From the NCBI RefSeq assembly GCF_025567085.1, contig NZ_JAOQJN010000003.1:310001-374000 (forward strand): a stretch of DNA of 64,000 nt, in the 5' to 3' direction. The position numbers and the translations under genes are program-made. The notes below the pieces were generated by a model. The model saw nothing but the letters and a program-made list of their open reading frames with translations, made no database searches and had not been told where the DNA came from. Each line of letters opens with the position of its first letter. Position 1 is the first letter of the stretch. Of the stretch, positions 17,534-27,176 are shown piece after piece. The DNA is from Bovifimicola ammoniilytica (lineage in GTDB: Bacteria; Bacillota; Clostridia; Lachnospirales; Lachnospiraceae).

Positions 17534-18481
17534 TTATTGATTAGTTTCTTCACTATTTTCTGCTAAAAATGTTCTCCAGTCGAATACTGCTTCGACTGCC
17601 TTAATTGCCACTTCTGCCATTTTCTCATCCGGCTCTTTAGTTGTAAGCTTCTGTAATGCCATACCCGGCGCACTTACTATATCCACTAATTTACCCTCAT
17701 GTTGTCCGGCAAATCTAAGCACTTCATAAGATACTCCTGCAATAACAGGTATCATTAATATTCTTACTACTATCTTCATAACCGGCTGCTGAACCGGAAT
17801 AAGAATAAAGAATATAATACTGATTGCCATTACAAGGAATAAGAAGCTCGTTCCACATCTCTTATGCAGTCTTGAGCTTTTTAATACATTATCTACATTT
17901 AATTCCATACCATGTTCAATACAGTTAATACATTTGTGTTCTGCACCATGGTACATAAATGTTCTCTGTATATCTTTCATTCTCGATATTAAGAATATAT
18001 ATATAAGAAATAATGTAATTCTTATCAATCCCTCGATTAACGAAATTATTGTATACGAAATAATATGGAAATGTTTCTTAATTAAATCAGAAGCAATGCT
18101 TGGCAATACTACAAATAAACCAATCGCAATAAGTGCCGCCACAATTACCGTTATCGTCATTACCGCACTTTCTGCTTTCTCCTTGAATAAAGAATCGGCA
18201 ACTTTATCACCTTTCTTTACTTCTTCTGTTTCCTCTTCTTCATAAAATTCAGCCGAAAACATAAGAGTTGACATTCCTATGATTAACGAATCTATAAAAT
18301 TAAATACACCTCTAATAAAAGGCAGATTAAGTATTTTATTACCTTTCGTTATTCCTTTGTATTCTTTAACACATACTTCTATTTCCTGATTAGGTTTTCT
18401 GACAGCTACGGCATATTTGTCTTTATTCTTCATCATTATGCCTTCTAATACTGCCTGACCACCAATTCCTGATGGTTTCAT
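17534..18481 (-). CDS. DUF1385 family membrane protein
   Basis: The product is 315 residues. The N-terminus, KPSGIGGQAVLEGIMMKNKD, is the hallmark of DUF1385. Several hydrophobic segments follow (about residues 105-130, 140-170 and 215-250), together with the conserved YHGAEHKCINCIEHG stretch and RCGTSFLFLV. The family is widespread in Clostridia next to prmC and prfA and its function is unknown. It is 30 bp upstream of prmC and probably in the same operon. Confidence 0.9.
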   Translation of the reverse strand: MKPSGIGGQAVLEGIMMKNKDKYAVAVRKPNQEIEVCVKEYKGITKGNKILNLPFIRGVFNFIDSLIIGMSTLMFSAEFYEEEETEEVKKGDKVADSLFKEKAESAVMTITVIVAALIAIGLFVVLPSIASDLIKKHFHIISYTIISLIEGLIRITLFLIYIFLISRMKDIQRTFMYHGAEHKCINCIEHGMELNVDNVLKSSRLHKRCGTSFLFLVMAISIIFFILIPVQQPVMKIVVRILMIPVIAGVSYEVLRFAGQHEGKLVDIVSAPGMALQKLTTKEPDEKMAEVAIKAVEAVFDWRTFLAENSEETNQ

Positions 18482-18525
18482 TATGTCACCTCCCTGATGT
18501 GATTATTATATCATATCTTTTATGA

Positions 18526-18591
18526 TAAAAATAGAGGCTGTCACAAGAAATTCCATTCATTAAAATAGAACATTCATGCGACAGCCTCTAT
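18526..18591 (-). terminator. Terminator after rpmE
   Basis: On the minus strand, AGAGGCTGTCGCATGAATG pairs with a matching arm ending in ACAGCCTCTA, giving a long imperfect stem, and is followed by TTTTTATC. It lies just past the rpmE stop and insulates the DUF1385-prmC-prfA operon. Confidence 0.85.
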
Positions 18592-18600
18592 AACTATTAC

Positions 18601-18810
18601 TTATTTATTATCTGCCATACCATATTTACGATTGAACTTATCAATACGTCCACGAGCAGATGCAGCTTTCTGCTGACCTGTGTAGAATGAGTGACATTTT
18701 GAACAAATTTCTACGTGGATATCTTCCTTAGTTGATCCTGTTACGAATTCATTACCACAGTTGCAAACAACCTTTGCCTGGTAATATGCTGGATGTATAC
18801 CTTCTTTCAT
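18601..18810 (-). CDS. rpmE: Ribosomal protein L31, zinc-binding type
   Basis: The product is 69 residues. It is a small protein of the large ribosomal subunit, at the intersubunit bridge. The start follows AGAGGTG. The sequence has KVVCNCGNEFVTGS and then EICSKCHSFYTG, so the Cys pairs of the zinc (C+) form are present. The C-terminal RGRIDKFNRKYG is typical. It stands alone between rho and a strong terminator. Confidence 0.97.
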   Translation of the reverse strand: MKEGIHPAYYQAKVVCNCGNEFVTGSTKEDIHVEICSKCHSFYTGQQKAASARGRIDKFNRKYGMADNK

Positions 18811-18903
18811 TTCATTTCACCTCTTTACAAATTAATGATATGCAAATGGCTTTCGCCAATCATATTCTAAAAACAGCTTTTATATTGTAGCATATATCAA
18901 TTT

Positions 18904-20349
18904 TTAATGCAAGCACTTTTTAATCATCTGTATAAATTCTCTGTTATTTCTTGTTCTTGCAAACATATCCAGTATTTTTTCTACTGCATCATCAGGTTTC
19001 ATACCATTTGTAGCCTTTCTTATAAGATATACAGCTTCCGCTTCTTCTTTAGAAAGCAATAAGTCATCTCTACGTGTACCTGATTTAAGAATGTCAAGTG
19101 CCGGAAATACTCTCTTCTCAGATAATTTTCTGTCTAATACAAGTTCCATATTACCTGTACCCTTAAATTCTTCGAATACAACATCATCCATCTTACTTCC
19201 TGTATCCACAAGTGCTGTAGCTAATACGGTAAGACTTCCGCCCTCTCTCATATTTCTTGCTGCGCCAAAGAATCGCTTTGGCATATGAAGTGCTGCTGGA
19301 TCAAGACCTCCTGATAAAGTTCTTCCTGATGGTGGAACTGTCATATTATAAGCTCTTGCAAGTCTTGTAATACTGTCTAACAGAATTATTACATCTTTCT
19401 TCATCTCGACAAGTCTCTTGGCTCTCTCGATAACCATTTCTGAAACTCTCTTATGATGCTCTGGTAATTCATCAAATGTCGAGTAGATAACTTCTACATT
19501 ATCTCCCTGAATCGCTTCCTTAATATCTGTTACTTCCTCAGGTCGTTCATCTATAAGAAGAATTATCATATGCATATCAGGATTATTTATCTGGATAGAC
19601 TTAGCAATCTCTTTTAATAATGTAGTCTTTCCGGCTTTAGGCTGTGATACAATCATACCTCTCTGCCCTTTTCCTATCGGAGAAATAAGGTCAACTATTC
19701 TCATAGCCATATTCTCACTGCTAGTCTCCATTCTCAATCTCTTATTAGGAAATATAGGTGTAAGTTCTTCAAAATTTGGTCTGCCCATAATCTCATCAGC
19801 TAATATTCCGTTTACTTTATTCAAATGTGTCATCGCACCGAATTTCTCGTTTATATTCTTCTGGCGCATATTACCATTTAATATATCACCTGTTTTTAAC
19901 CTAAATCTTCTTATCTGAGATGGCGAAACATATACATCATTTTCGCCCGGCAGGAAATTCTCACATCTGATAAAGCCATATCCGTCTGGCATTACCTCTA
20001 ATATTCCCTCTGCAACTGGCTCTTCTTCCTTAATCTCCGGTTCTGGATTTTCCTCTATAATAAATTCAGACTTTGGCTCAGTATTATCCAATTTGGAATT
20101 TGTTCCATTTGTTCTGCCATCCTCTGTTTTAACTGATGATTTATTCTCTTTATTATCTGATTTTGAAACCGATTTCGCTTTCATCTTATCTGCACCTTGC
20201 AACTCACTTTCCTTAGCCATCTTCATTCCAGCAGCTAAAATCTGTTCAATCAGTTCTGTCTTTTTTAATTTCATTACATATTTAATATTCTGACTTTTCG
20301 CAATTTCACGTAACTGAGTTACTGATAAAGTTTCTAATTTTTCTCTCAT
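18904..20349 (-). CDS. rho: Transcription termination factor Rho
   Basis: The start is set at the ATG at 20349 (REKLETLSVTQLREI), giving 481 residues; an ATG 18 bases upstream in frame is also possible. Rho is a hexameric RNA-dependent ATPase helicase. Order: N-terminal Rho_N helices; an acidic/basic low-complexity insert of about 70 residues, common in Firmicutes; the RNA-binding cold-shock domain GILEVMPDGYGFIRC; Walker A SQPKAGKTTLLKEI; Walker B VIILLDSITRLARA; and a Q-loop/R-loop region. The strong GGAGG lies 34 bases upstream of this start, in front of a tiny upstream frame. Start assignment is therefore the only uncertainty. Confidence 0.97.
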   Translation of the reverse strand: MREKLETLSVTQLREIAKSQNIKYVMKLKKTELIEQILAAGMKMAKESELQGADKMKAKSVSKSDNKENKSSVKTEDGRTNGTNSKLDNTEPKSEFIIEENPEPEIKEEEPVAEGILEVMPDGYGFIRCENFLPGENDVYVSPSQIRRFRLKTGDILNGNMRQKNINEKFGAMTHLNKVNGILADEIMGRPNFEELTPIFPNKRLRMETSSENMAMRIVDLISPIGKGQRGMIVSQPKAGKTTLLKEIAKSIQINNPDMHMIILLIDERPEEVTDIKEAIQGDNVEVIYSTFDELPEHHKRVSEMVIERAKRLVEMKKDVIILLDSITRLARAYNMTVPPSGRTLSGGLDPAALHMPKRFFGAARNMREGGSLTVLATALVDTGSKMDDVVFEEFKGTGNMELVLDRKLSEKRVFPALDILKSGTRRDDLLLSKEEAEAVYLIRKATNGMKPDDAVEKILDMFARTRNNREFIQMIKKCLH

Positions 20350-20353
20350 ACAT

Positions 20354-20380
20354 TTATTGTGGCACATTCATATATGCCAT
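20354..20380 (-). other. Possible 8-codon leader frame before rho
   Basis: The only good Shine-Dalgarno (GGAGG at 20388-20384) precedes an ATG at 20380 that opens MAYMNVPQ plus stop, ending 4 bases before the rho ATG at 20349. This could couple translation or act in autoregulation of rho. It could also be chance, since its spacing to the ATG is only 3 bases. Confidence 0.3.
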
Positions 20381-20618
20381 TATCCTCCTAAATATATTAA
20401 ATTATAATAACGGGATTGTATCTGATTATAGATTATTTAATCAGACTTAATGATTCTCATGATTTGCAAAACACATTATACACCAATGTTTTCAAAATTG
20501 GTAGTATAAATTTTCTAAATATTATGATATTATAGATTATATATGGTTTCTATATATGTTTCTGCATTTAGCGACCACTTATCAGGATAAAAATAAATAT
20601 ACGGAAATGGAGATTACA

Positions 20619-21794
20619 ATGACAACTAACGAAAAAGCGTTAAAGCTTCATGAAGAATGGAATGGAAAATTAACTACTGAACCAAAATGTACAATTGCTT
20701 CAAGAGAAGACCTTGCTCTTGCATATACACCGGGCGTTGCTGAACCTTGTAAAGTGATTGCCGAAGATAAAGAAGCAGCATACAAATATACTATTAAATC
20801 CAACACAATTGCCGTTGTTTCAGACGGAAGTGCCGTTTTAGGGCTTGGTAACATCGGACCATATGCCGCTATGCCTGTTATGGAAGGTAAAGCCGTATTA
20901 TTCAAATCTTTTGGTGATGTTAATGCATTTCCAATATGCTTAGATACACAGGATACTGAGGAAATTATTAAAACTGTTGTAAATATCGCACCTGCATTTG
21001 GCGGTATTAACCTTGAAGATATTTCAGCTCCAAGATGTTTTGAAATCGAGACAAGACTCAAGGAACTCTTAGACATTCCTGTATTCCATGATGACCAGCA
21101 TGGTACAGCAATCGTTGTTCTTGCAGGTATTATCAACGGACTTAAGATTACTGGTAAATCTAAAGAAAACTGTAAGGTAGTAATAAATGGTGCCGGAAGT
21201 GCAGGAATCGCAATTACTAAATTATTATTAACATATGGCTTTAAAAATGTTATTATGTGTGATATCAACGGAATTATTAACGAGGAGTCACCTAATTTAA
21301 ACTGGATGCAGAAATCAATGTTAGATGTAACTAATCCCGACAGACTTTCAGGTACTCTTAAAGATGCCTTAGTTGGTGCTGATATATTTGTCGGTGTTTC
21401 TGCTCCTAATATCGTTTCTGCCGAAATGGTTGCTTCAATGAATAAAGACTCTATAATATTTGCAATGGCTAATCCTGTTCCTGAGATTATGCCTGATGTT
21501 GCCAAGGCCGCAGGTGCAAGAATCGTGGGTACCGGCCGTTCAGATTTCCCTAACCAGGTTAATAACGTAATCGCATTTCCAGGAATATTTAAGGGTGCTT
21601 TAGAGGGACGTGCTTCACAGATTACAGAGGATATGAAGTTAGCCGCGGCACATGCAATCGCCAACTTAGTTCCTGATGACAAATTATGCGACGAATTTAT
21701 TCTTCCTGAAGCCTTTGATCCTGATGTCAAAGATGCAGTTGCTAAGGCAGTTATGGATAACATTAAACCTGATGGCAGAAATATACACGCTTAA
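20619..21794 (+). CDS. Malic enzyme (malate dehydrogenase, decarboxylating)
   Basis: The ATG at 20619 follows GGAG with good spacing and gives 391 residues, the short bacterial form. It oxidatively decarboxylates malate to pyruvate. Visible: LAYTPGVAEPCKVIA and AVVSDGSAVLGLGNIGP in the malate/metal region, FHDDQHGTAIVVLAG, and the nucleotide-binding VVINGAGSAGIAITKLLL. NAD is more likely than NADP for this form, but that is not settled by the sequence. The gene overlaps the next one by 23 bases. Confidence 0.95.
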   Translation: MTTNEKALKLHEEWNGKLTTEPKCTIASREDLALAYTPGVAEPCKVIAEDKEAAYKYTIKSNTIAVVSDGSAVLGLGNIGPYAAMPVMEGKAVLFKSFGDVNAFPICLDTQDTEEIIKTVVNIAPAFGGINLEDISAPRCFEIETRLKELLDIPVFHDDQHGTAIVVLAGIINGLKITGKSKENCKVVINGAGSAGIAITKLLLTYGFKNVIMCDINGIINEESPNLNWMQKSMLDVTNPDRLSGTLKDALVGADIFVGVSAPNIVSAEMVASMNKDSIIFAMANPVPEIMPDVAKAAGARIVGTGRSDFPNQVNNVIAFPGIFKGALEGRASQITEDMKLAAAHAIANLVPDDKLCDEFILPEAFDPDVKDAVAKAVMDNIKPDGRNIHA

Positions 21795-22698
21795 TAAATA
21801 TTATCGTGAGCGTTTCGGGCAAAAAGTGTATAAACTGTCTCTTGACGGTGGTATGACCTGTCCTAATCGCGATGGTACTTTAGATACACGCGGGTGCATT
21901 TTCTGTAGTTCGGGAGGTTCCGGTGATTTTGCCGCCTCCCGTTTTTTATCCGTTAAGGAACAGATAAACGAAGCAAAGAGTCGCATTTGCAATAAGATTA
22001 CAGACGGTAAATACATAGCCTATTTTCAGGCATATACCAATACTTATGCCCCCATTGATTATCTTAGAAATATATTTTATGAGGCTGCATTCTGTGATGA
22101 CATCGTAGGATTATCCATTGCCACAAGGCCTGACTGTTTAGGCTCCGAAGTTTTAGAATTACTTGACGAACTTAATTCAAAGATTCCGGTATTCGTAGAA
22201 TTAGGCTTACAAACAATCCATAAAGAGTCAGCACATTTCATAAGACGTGGCTATGAACTTGAAGTATTTAACTGCGCTGTCGCTAATCTCCATAGAATAA
22301 ATATCAATATTGTAGTTCACCTTATATTAGGGTTACCAAATGAGACTTTTTCTGATATAATAGCCTCTGTACGTTATCTTAACAACCTGCCTGTTAATGG
22401 AGTCAAATTACAGCTATTGCATATTTTAAAAAATACCGATTTAGCTGACTATTACCTTAATAAAGAAAATGATTTTCATACATTATCACTAGAGGATTAT
22501 ACCATACTGTTATCTGAATGTATCGAGAATCTCAGACCGGATATCGTTATCCACAGAATGACAGGTGACGGCAACAAGAAAGAACTTATAGCTCCTTTAT
22601 GGAGTGGAGATAAAAAAAGGGTATTAAATTATATTAATACCTACTTTACTAAAAACAACATTATCCAGGGAAGGAAGTACAGAAAAAATGGCACTTGA
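21772..22698 (+). CDS. TIGR01212/YhcC-type radical SAM protein
   Basis: The start is set at ATG 21772 (AEIYTLNKYYRERFG), within the end of the malic enzyme gene, giving 308 residues; homologues begin at this point. The family is radical SAM: CPNRDGTLDTRGCIFC carries the cluster cysteines in the CxxxxxxxxxxxCxxC spacing of this group. Then come ATRPDCLG, FVELGLQTIHKES and a long TIM-barrel-like half. The substrate is unknown, although YhcC-type proteins are sometimes linked with tRNA or glutamate enzymes. It is translationally coupled to the gene on each side. Confidence 0.9.
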   Translation: MAEIYTLNKYYRERFGQKVYKLSLDGGMTCPNRDGTLDTRGCIFCSSGGSGDFAASRFLSVKEQINEAKSRICNKITDGKYIAYFQAYTNTYAPIDYLRNIFYEAAFCDDIVGLSIATRPDCLGSEVLELLDELNSKIPVFVELGLQTIHKESAHFIRRGYELEVFNCAVANLHRININIVVHLILGLPNETFSDIIASVRYLNNLPVNGVKLQLLHILKNTDLADYYLNKENDFHTLSLEDYTILLSECIENLRPDIVIHRMTGDGNKKELIAPLWSGDKKRVLNYINTYFTKNNIIQGRKYRKNGT

Positions 22699-23206
22699 GT
22701 CATCAACACTTTATAAACTAATTATATTATATATGCTGAATAAGGTTAATTTTCCATTAACTAATTCGCAGTTATCAGAATTTTTTCTTGAGAAGAATTA
22801 TACAACCTATTTCACATTCCAGCAGGTTATAACTGAACTTGTGGACTCACATCTTATAAGTGTAGAAATCGTCCGTAATTCTTCTTACTATCATATAACC
22901 TCTGATGGCAGCCAGACCCTTGGTTTCTTCGTTAATAAGATTCCTGGAGCCATCGTAGATGATATGGATATCTATCTTATGGAGAACAAATATGAACTTC
23001 GAAATGAAGTCGGAACAATCGCTGATTATTATAAGTCTACTAATCAGGATTACATTGTACATTGTCAGGTTAAAGAGGGTGAGGGAACTTTAATAGAAAT
23101 CAACCTTTCTGTTCCTACAAAAGAAGAGGCATCTTCCATGTGTAACCAATGGAAAGATGCCAGTCAGCAAATCTATGCATTTATTATGAAGTCACTGATG
23201 AAATAA
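22688..23206 (+). CDS. DUF4364 family protein
   Basis: The product is 172 residues. The start overlaps the radical SAM gene by 11 bases and follows GGAAGG. The sequence reads LYKLIILYMLNKVNFPLTNSQ, a winged-helix-like N-terminus, then LGFFVNKIPGAIVDDMD. This is the conserved DUF4364 layout of Clostridia; the function is unknown, with a DNA-binding role suggested by the winged-helix pattern. Its 3' end overlaps the convergent engB gene by 23 bases. Confidence 0.88.
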   Translation: MALESSTLYKLIILYMLNKVNFPLTNSQLSEFFLEKNYTTYFTFQQVITELVDSHLISVEIVRNSSYYHITSDGSQTLGFFVNKIPGAIVDDMDIYLMENKYELRNEVGTIADYYKSTNQDYIVHCQVKEGEGTLIEINLSVPTKEEASSMCNQWKDASQQIYAFIMKSLMK

Positions 23207-23768
23207 AATCAAGAATTTCTTCTCTTCCCTGCTTTGTTTTAGCAGAAAACGGTAATATAACCGTATCAGGCAGCACATTAAGACCTTGTCTAATCATCTT
23301 AATGTGCTTATCTTTTTGACTTCTGTTAATCTTATCTAATTTAGTTGCTATAATAACAGGTTTATAGCCATTGTAAACTATCCACTCATACATATTTCTG
23401 TCATTAGCAGATGGCTCATGTCTGATATCAATAAGAAGCATCACAGCTTTAAGCTGCTTAGAGATCTTTAAATAATTCTCTATCATTGCGCCCCATTTCT
23501 GCTGCACTTCCTTCGATACTTTTGCGAATCCATAACCCGGTAAATCTACAAAATACAATTCTTTATTAACATTATAGAAATTAATTGTCTGTGTTTTACC
23601 CGGCTCCTGTGATGTTCTCGCAAGAGATTTTCTGTTAAGCAATCCATTTATTAATGAAGATTTACCAACATTTGACTTACCCGCAAATGCTACCTCAGGC
23701 ATCTGATTATCAGGAAGTACACTGGTAATTCCACATACTGTTTCTAATTCTGCATTCTTTATAATCAT
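23184..23768 (-). CDS. engB: Ribosome biogenesis GTPase EngB (YsxC/YihA)
   Basis: The product is 194 residues. It is an essential small GTPase of large-subunit assembly in Firmicutes. G1 is GKSNVGKSSL; G3 is VDLPGYGFAK; G4 is ATKLDK; G5 is the FSAKTKQG region. Family-specific KSLARTSQEPGKTQTINFY is present. It lies downstream of clpX, the usual order in Clostridia, after a weak hairpin. It is convergent with DUF4364, with overlapping ends. Confidence 0.97.
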   Translation of the reverse strand: MIIKNAELETVCGITSVLPDNQMPEVAFAGKSNVGKSSLINGLLNRKSLARTSQEPGKTQTINFYNVNKELYFVDLPGYGFAKVSKEVQQKWGAMIENYLKISKQLKAVMLLIDIRHEPSANDRNMYEWIVYNGYKPVIIATKLDKINRSQKDKHIKMIRQGLNVLPDTVILPFSAKTKQGREEILDFISSVTS

Positions 23769-23835
23769 ATTCTAAATTCCTCTCAGGTTTCTATTTTATC
23801 CTGTTATAATTCTTTTATTATGCACTTATTTTACT

Positions 23836-23878
23836 TTAAGCCGGCTTTACTAAGACTTTAATCTTCTTAAACCGGCTT
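23836..23878. repeat. GCCGGC inverted repeat between clpX and engB
   Basis: AAGCCGGCTT and AAACCGGCTT are separated by about 20 bases and can pair through their palindromic cores. The hairpin lacks a clear T run on the minus strand, so it is more likely a partial attenuator or a processing site than a strong terminator. Confidence 0.45.
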
Positions 23879-23904
23879 TAAATATTTAAAAATAGCTTAT
23901 TATT

Positions 23905-25182
23905 TTATGCCTTAAATCTCTTCTTTACGCCATTTTTCTTAATCTGTGTTTCATCTAATCTGACTAATTCAGGTTCTGCTTTATTCTCGATAACATCTTT
24001 AGTTATCGTACACTTATCGATTGTCTCATCTGATGGTACAGTATACATTATATTCATAAGTGCATCTTCCATAATTGAACGTAAGCCTCTTGCACCTGTC
24101 TTTCTCTCAAATGATTTCTCAGCAACAAGTTCTAATGCTTCGTCTGTAAATTCTAAGTCTACACCATCTAACTCTAAAAGCTTCTTATACTGCTTAACTA
24201 ACGCATTCTTAGGCTCTTTAAGTATTCTTATGAGTGCTTCCTTATCTAAAGATTCTAATGATACTGTTACAGGTACACGACCAATAAATTCAGGAATTAA
24301 ACCGAATTTAACTAAATCCTGTGGCATTACCTGTGGGAACAATACATCTATTGATTCTTCTTTATGGTCTGCTATCTCAGCATTGAAACCGATAGATTTT
24401 CTGTCCATTCTTGTCTCTATAATCTTCTCTAATCCATCAAATGCACCACCACATATGAATAAAATGTTAGTTGTATCAATATGAATCATCTCCTGATTAG
24501 GATGCTTTCTTCCACCCTGTGGTGGAACTGAAGCCTGCGTGCCTTCTAACAATTTAAGTAATGCCTGCTGTACACCCTCTCCTGATACGTCTCTTGTTAT
24601 AGAAACATTCTCACTTTTCTTAGTAATCTTATCTATTTCATCAATATAGACAATTCCGTACTGTGCTTTTTTCACATCATAGTCAGCTGCCTGAATTATC
24701 TTAAGTAAGATATTCTCAACATCTTCACCTACATAGCCTGCTTCAGTAAGTGTTGTAGCATCTGCAATAGCAAATGGGACATTAAGTATCTTAGCTAATG
24801 TCTGTGCAAGATATGTCTTACCTGAACCTGTAGGTCCTAACATCAGAATATTACTCTTCTGAATCTCTACACCTAAGTCTCTTCCTGACAAAACTCTTTT
24901 GTAGTGATTATACACTGCAACTGACAAGACTTTCTTAGCTTCTTCCTGTCCTATGACATATTCATCAAGAAATTCCTTTATCTCCTGTGGCTTGTATAAA
25001 TTAATGTCGAAATCAACATCATCATCTGTCTCATATGCCATTTCTTCCATCATTATATCACTACATATCTCTATACATTCATCACATATAAACACACCGC
25101 TTGGTCCGGCAATAAGCTTTCTTGCCTTACTCTCCGGTTTACCACAAAACGAGCATCTGCTCTCATCATTATTCTTTGCCAT
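23905..25182 (-). CDS. clpX: ATP-dependent Clp protease ATP-binding subunit ClpX
   Basis: The product is 425 residues. It is the hexameric unfoldase that feeds substrates to ClpP. The N-terminal zinc domain CSFCGKP and FICDECIEIC is followed by Walker A LGPTGSGKTYLAQ, Walker B IVYIDEIDKI, sensor/arginine-finger regions, and the IGF-loop motif used for ClpP docking (seen as MDRKSIGFNAE). It begins 28 bp after clpP ends. Full length and typical. Confidence 0.98.
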   Translation of the reverse strand: MAKNNDESRCSFCGKPESKARKLIAGPSGVFICDECIEICSDIMMEEMAYETDDDVDFDINLYKPQEIKEFLDEYVIGQEEAKKVLSVAVYNHYKRVLSGRDLGVEIQKSNILMLGPTGSGKTYLAQTLAKILNVPFAIADATTLTEAGYVGEDVENILLKIIQAADYDVKKAQYGIVYIDEIDKITKKSENVSITRDVSGEGVQQALLKLLEGTQASVPPQGGRKHPNQEMIHIDTTNILFICGGAFDGLEKIIETRMDRKSIGFNAEIADHKEESIDVLFPQVMPQDLVKFGLIPEFIGRVPVTVSLESLDKEALIRILKEPKNALVKQYKKLLELDGVDLEFTDEALELVAEKSFERKTGARGLRSIMEDALMNIMYTVPSDETIDKCTITKDVIENKAEPELVRLDETQIKKNGVKKRFKA

Positions 25183-25210
25183 ATGTTCTCCAATCTAAAT
25201 TAATGATTAA

Positions 25211-25792
25211 TTAACGATTTTCAATCACCTTATCTATTAAGCCATATTCCATAGCCTGATAAGCATCCATATAGTTGTCACGTTCTGTATCCACTTCAAT
25301 CACTTCTAATGGTTTTCCGGTATTCTTTGCTAAAATTTCATTTAACTTCTTACGTGTCTTTAAAATATGATCTGCTACAATCTTAATCTCTGTTGCCTGT
25401 CCCTGTGCTCCACCAAGTGGCTGGTGTATCATAATCTCTGCGTTAGGTAATGCGAATCTCTTACCCTTAGCACCACCTGAAAGTAAAAATGCTCCCATAC
25501 TTGCTGCCATTCCCATACAAATTGTAGATACATCACATTTGATATAATTCATTGTATCATAAATAGCCATTCCTGCTGTTACAGAACCACCCGGGCTGTT
25601 TATATATAAATGAATATCTTTATTAGGGTCTTCTGACTCTAAGAAAAGTAACTGTGCTACAACAAGACTTGCTGTTGTCTCATTTACTTCTTCACCTAAA
25701 AAAATAATTCTATCCTTTAAAAGTCTTGAATAAATATCATAAGATCTTTCGCCTTTTCCAGTCTGCTCTACGACATAAGGTACCAAACTCAT
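25211..25792 (-). CDS. clpP: ATP-dependent Clp protease proteolytic subunit ClpP
   Basis: The product is 193 residues. It is the serine peptidase that forms a double heptamer with ClpX. The catalytic Ser is in CMGMAASMGAFLL, the His in AEIMIHQPLGG, and the Asp in the TERDNYM region. The N-terminus VPYVVEQTGKGERSYDIYSR is typical of mature ClpP. It lies between tig and clpX. Confidence 0.98.
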   Translation of the reverse strand: MSLVPYVVEQTGKGERSYDIYSRLLKDRIIFLGEEVNETTASLVVAQLLFLESEDPNKDIHLYINSPGGSVTAGMAIYDTMNYIKCDVSTICMGMAASMGAFLLSGGAKGKRFALPNAEIMIHQPLGGAQGQATEIKIVADHILKTRKKLNEILAKNTGKPLEVIEVDTERDNYMDAYQAMEYGLIDKVIENR

Positions 25793-25825
25793 ACAAAATC
25801 CTCTCCTATCTACTAATTTTATTTA

Positions 25826-25847
25826 TGGGTCCGCCATAGCGAACCCA
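25826..25847 (-). terminator. Hairpin between tig and clpP (weak terminator or attenuator)
   Basis: TGGGTTCGC and GCGGACCCA pair on the minus strand with one G-T and are followed by an A/T-rich but not pure T stretch. It may reduce read-through from tig to clpP. Confidence 0.4.
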
Positions 25848-25889
25848 TTTTCTTTATCTCATTTTATAAACTTCTGATCAGGCTATTGA

Positions 25890-27176
25890 TTATACTTCCT
25901 TAGCATTCTCTGTTACGAATTCAACTGCTTTCTTAACCTGGATATCTCTCTTCATATTCTCTTTATCAGCGTCTGTTAATAAGTCTTTAAGCTTATCAGC
26001 TTCCATCTGGTATGCTGATGCCATATCATTTATTTCATTATTAACGTCTTCATCTGTAACTTCAAAGTTCTCTTTATCAGCAACTGCTTCAAGAACAAGT
26101 CTGCTCTGGATACGTTTTAATGCCTGTGGTCTCATCTGTTCTAACAATTTATCAGATGTTAATCCTGTATATTGGAAGTACTGGTCGATTGTAAGTCCCT
26201 GTGCACTGATTCTTCTTGCAAAATCTTCTGCCATCTGTCTAACCTGTGAATCTACCATTGCATCAGGTATCTCCATCTTAGCACCTTCGATAATCTTCTC
26301 GATTGTTGCTTCTTCTTTTGCTGATTTAGCTTCATCAGCCTTTTTCTCTTCGATTTTTGTCTTAATGCTTGCTTTATATTCATCAACTGTTGAGAATTCT
26401 GAAACATCTTCTACGAAATCATTATCAAGTTCTGGTAATTCTTTCTTCTTAATCTCTTTAACAGTAACTTTGAATAATGCTGGTTTACCCTTTAATTCTT
26501 CTGCATGATATTCTTCAGGGAATGTAACGTTAACGTCAACCTCTTCTCCAATGTTCTTACCAATTAACTGTTCTTCAAATGTATCAATAAATGAGTGAGA
26601 ACCAATTGTTAATGGATAATCTGTTCCTTTTCCACCTTCGAATGCAACACCATCAACAAAGCCTTCGAAATCGATAACTGTCATATCGCCATCTTCAACT
26701 GCTCTGTCATCTACAGTGATAATTCTTGAGTTCTGTTCTCTTTCTTTGTCTATTTCAGCCATAATCTCTTCATCTGATACTGAAACATCACTCTTAGGTA
26801 CTTCTACGCCTTTATATTCACCTAACTCAACTTCTGGTTTAACTGCAACTTCTGCTGTGAAGATAAATTCTTTACCGGCTTCAATCTGTACAACATCAAT
26901 CTTAGGCTGTGAAACTATCTCTAATTCACTTTCCTTAACTGCTGCTTCGTATGCTGTAGGAATCATATCATTAACAGCATCTTCATAGAATACACCGACA
27001 CCGTACATTTTCTCTACCATTTTACGAGGTACTTTACCTTTTCTGAAACCAGGAACGCTAATTCTTGATTTCTGTTTCTGATAAGCCTTTTCAATTGCTT
27101 TTTCTACCTCTTCTGCTGATACTTCAATTGTAAGTTTAGCCATATTTTTTTCCAGTTTCTCAACCTGTAAACTCAT
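25890..27176 (-). CDS. tig: Trigger factor chaperone
   Basis: The product is 428 residues. It is the ribosome-associated chaperone and prolyl isomerase. The ribosome-binding signature appears as VPGFRKGKVPRKMVEKMYG. The PPIase domain (VEDGDMTVIDFEGFVDGVAF) and the long helical C-terminal arms (with RISAQGLTIDQYFQYTG) follow. It is the first gene of the tig-clpP-clpX-engB cluster. Two short hairpins, including GCCGTA/TACGGC at 27194-27208, lie in its leader just upstream of the ribosome site. Confidence 0.97.
   Translation of the reverse strand: MSLQVEKLEKNMAKLTIEVSAEEVEKAIEKAYQKQKSRISVPGFRKGKVPRKMVEKMYGVGVFYEDAVNDMIPTAYEAAVKESELEIVSQPKIDVVQIEAGKEFIFTAEVAVKPEVELGEYKGVEVPKSDVSVSDEEIMAEIDKEREQNSRIITVDDRAVEDGDMTVIDFEGFVDGVAFEGGKGTDYPLTIGSHSFIDTFEEQLIGKNIGEEVDVNVTFPEEYHAEELKGKPALFKVTVKEIKKKELPELDNDFVEDVSEFSTVDEYKASIKTKIEEKKADEAKSAKEEATIEKIIEGAKMEIPDAMVDSQVRQMAEDFARRISAQGLTIDQYFQYTGLTSDKLLEQMRPQALKRIQSRLVLEAVADKENFEVTDEDVNNEINDMASAYQMEADKLKDLLTDADKENMKRDIQVKKAVEFVTENAKEV

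Noticed and set aside
20648..21763. 371-codon frame opposite the malic enzyme gene
   Set aside because: It lies wholly antisense to a gene with clear motifs, has no ribosome site, and has the biased Ser/Ala/Ile composition of a shadow frame.
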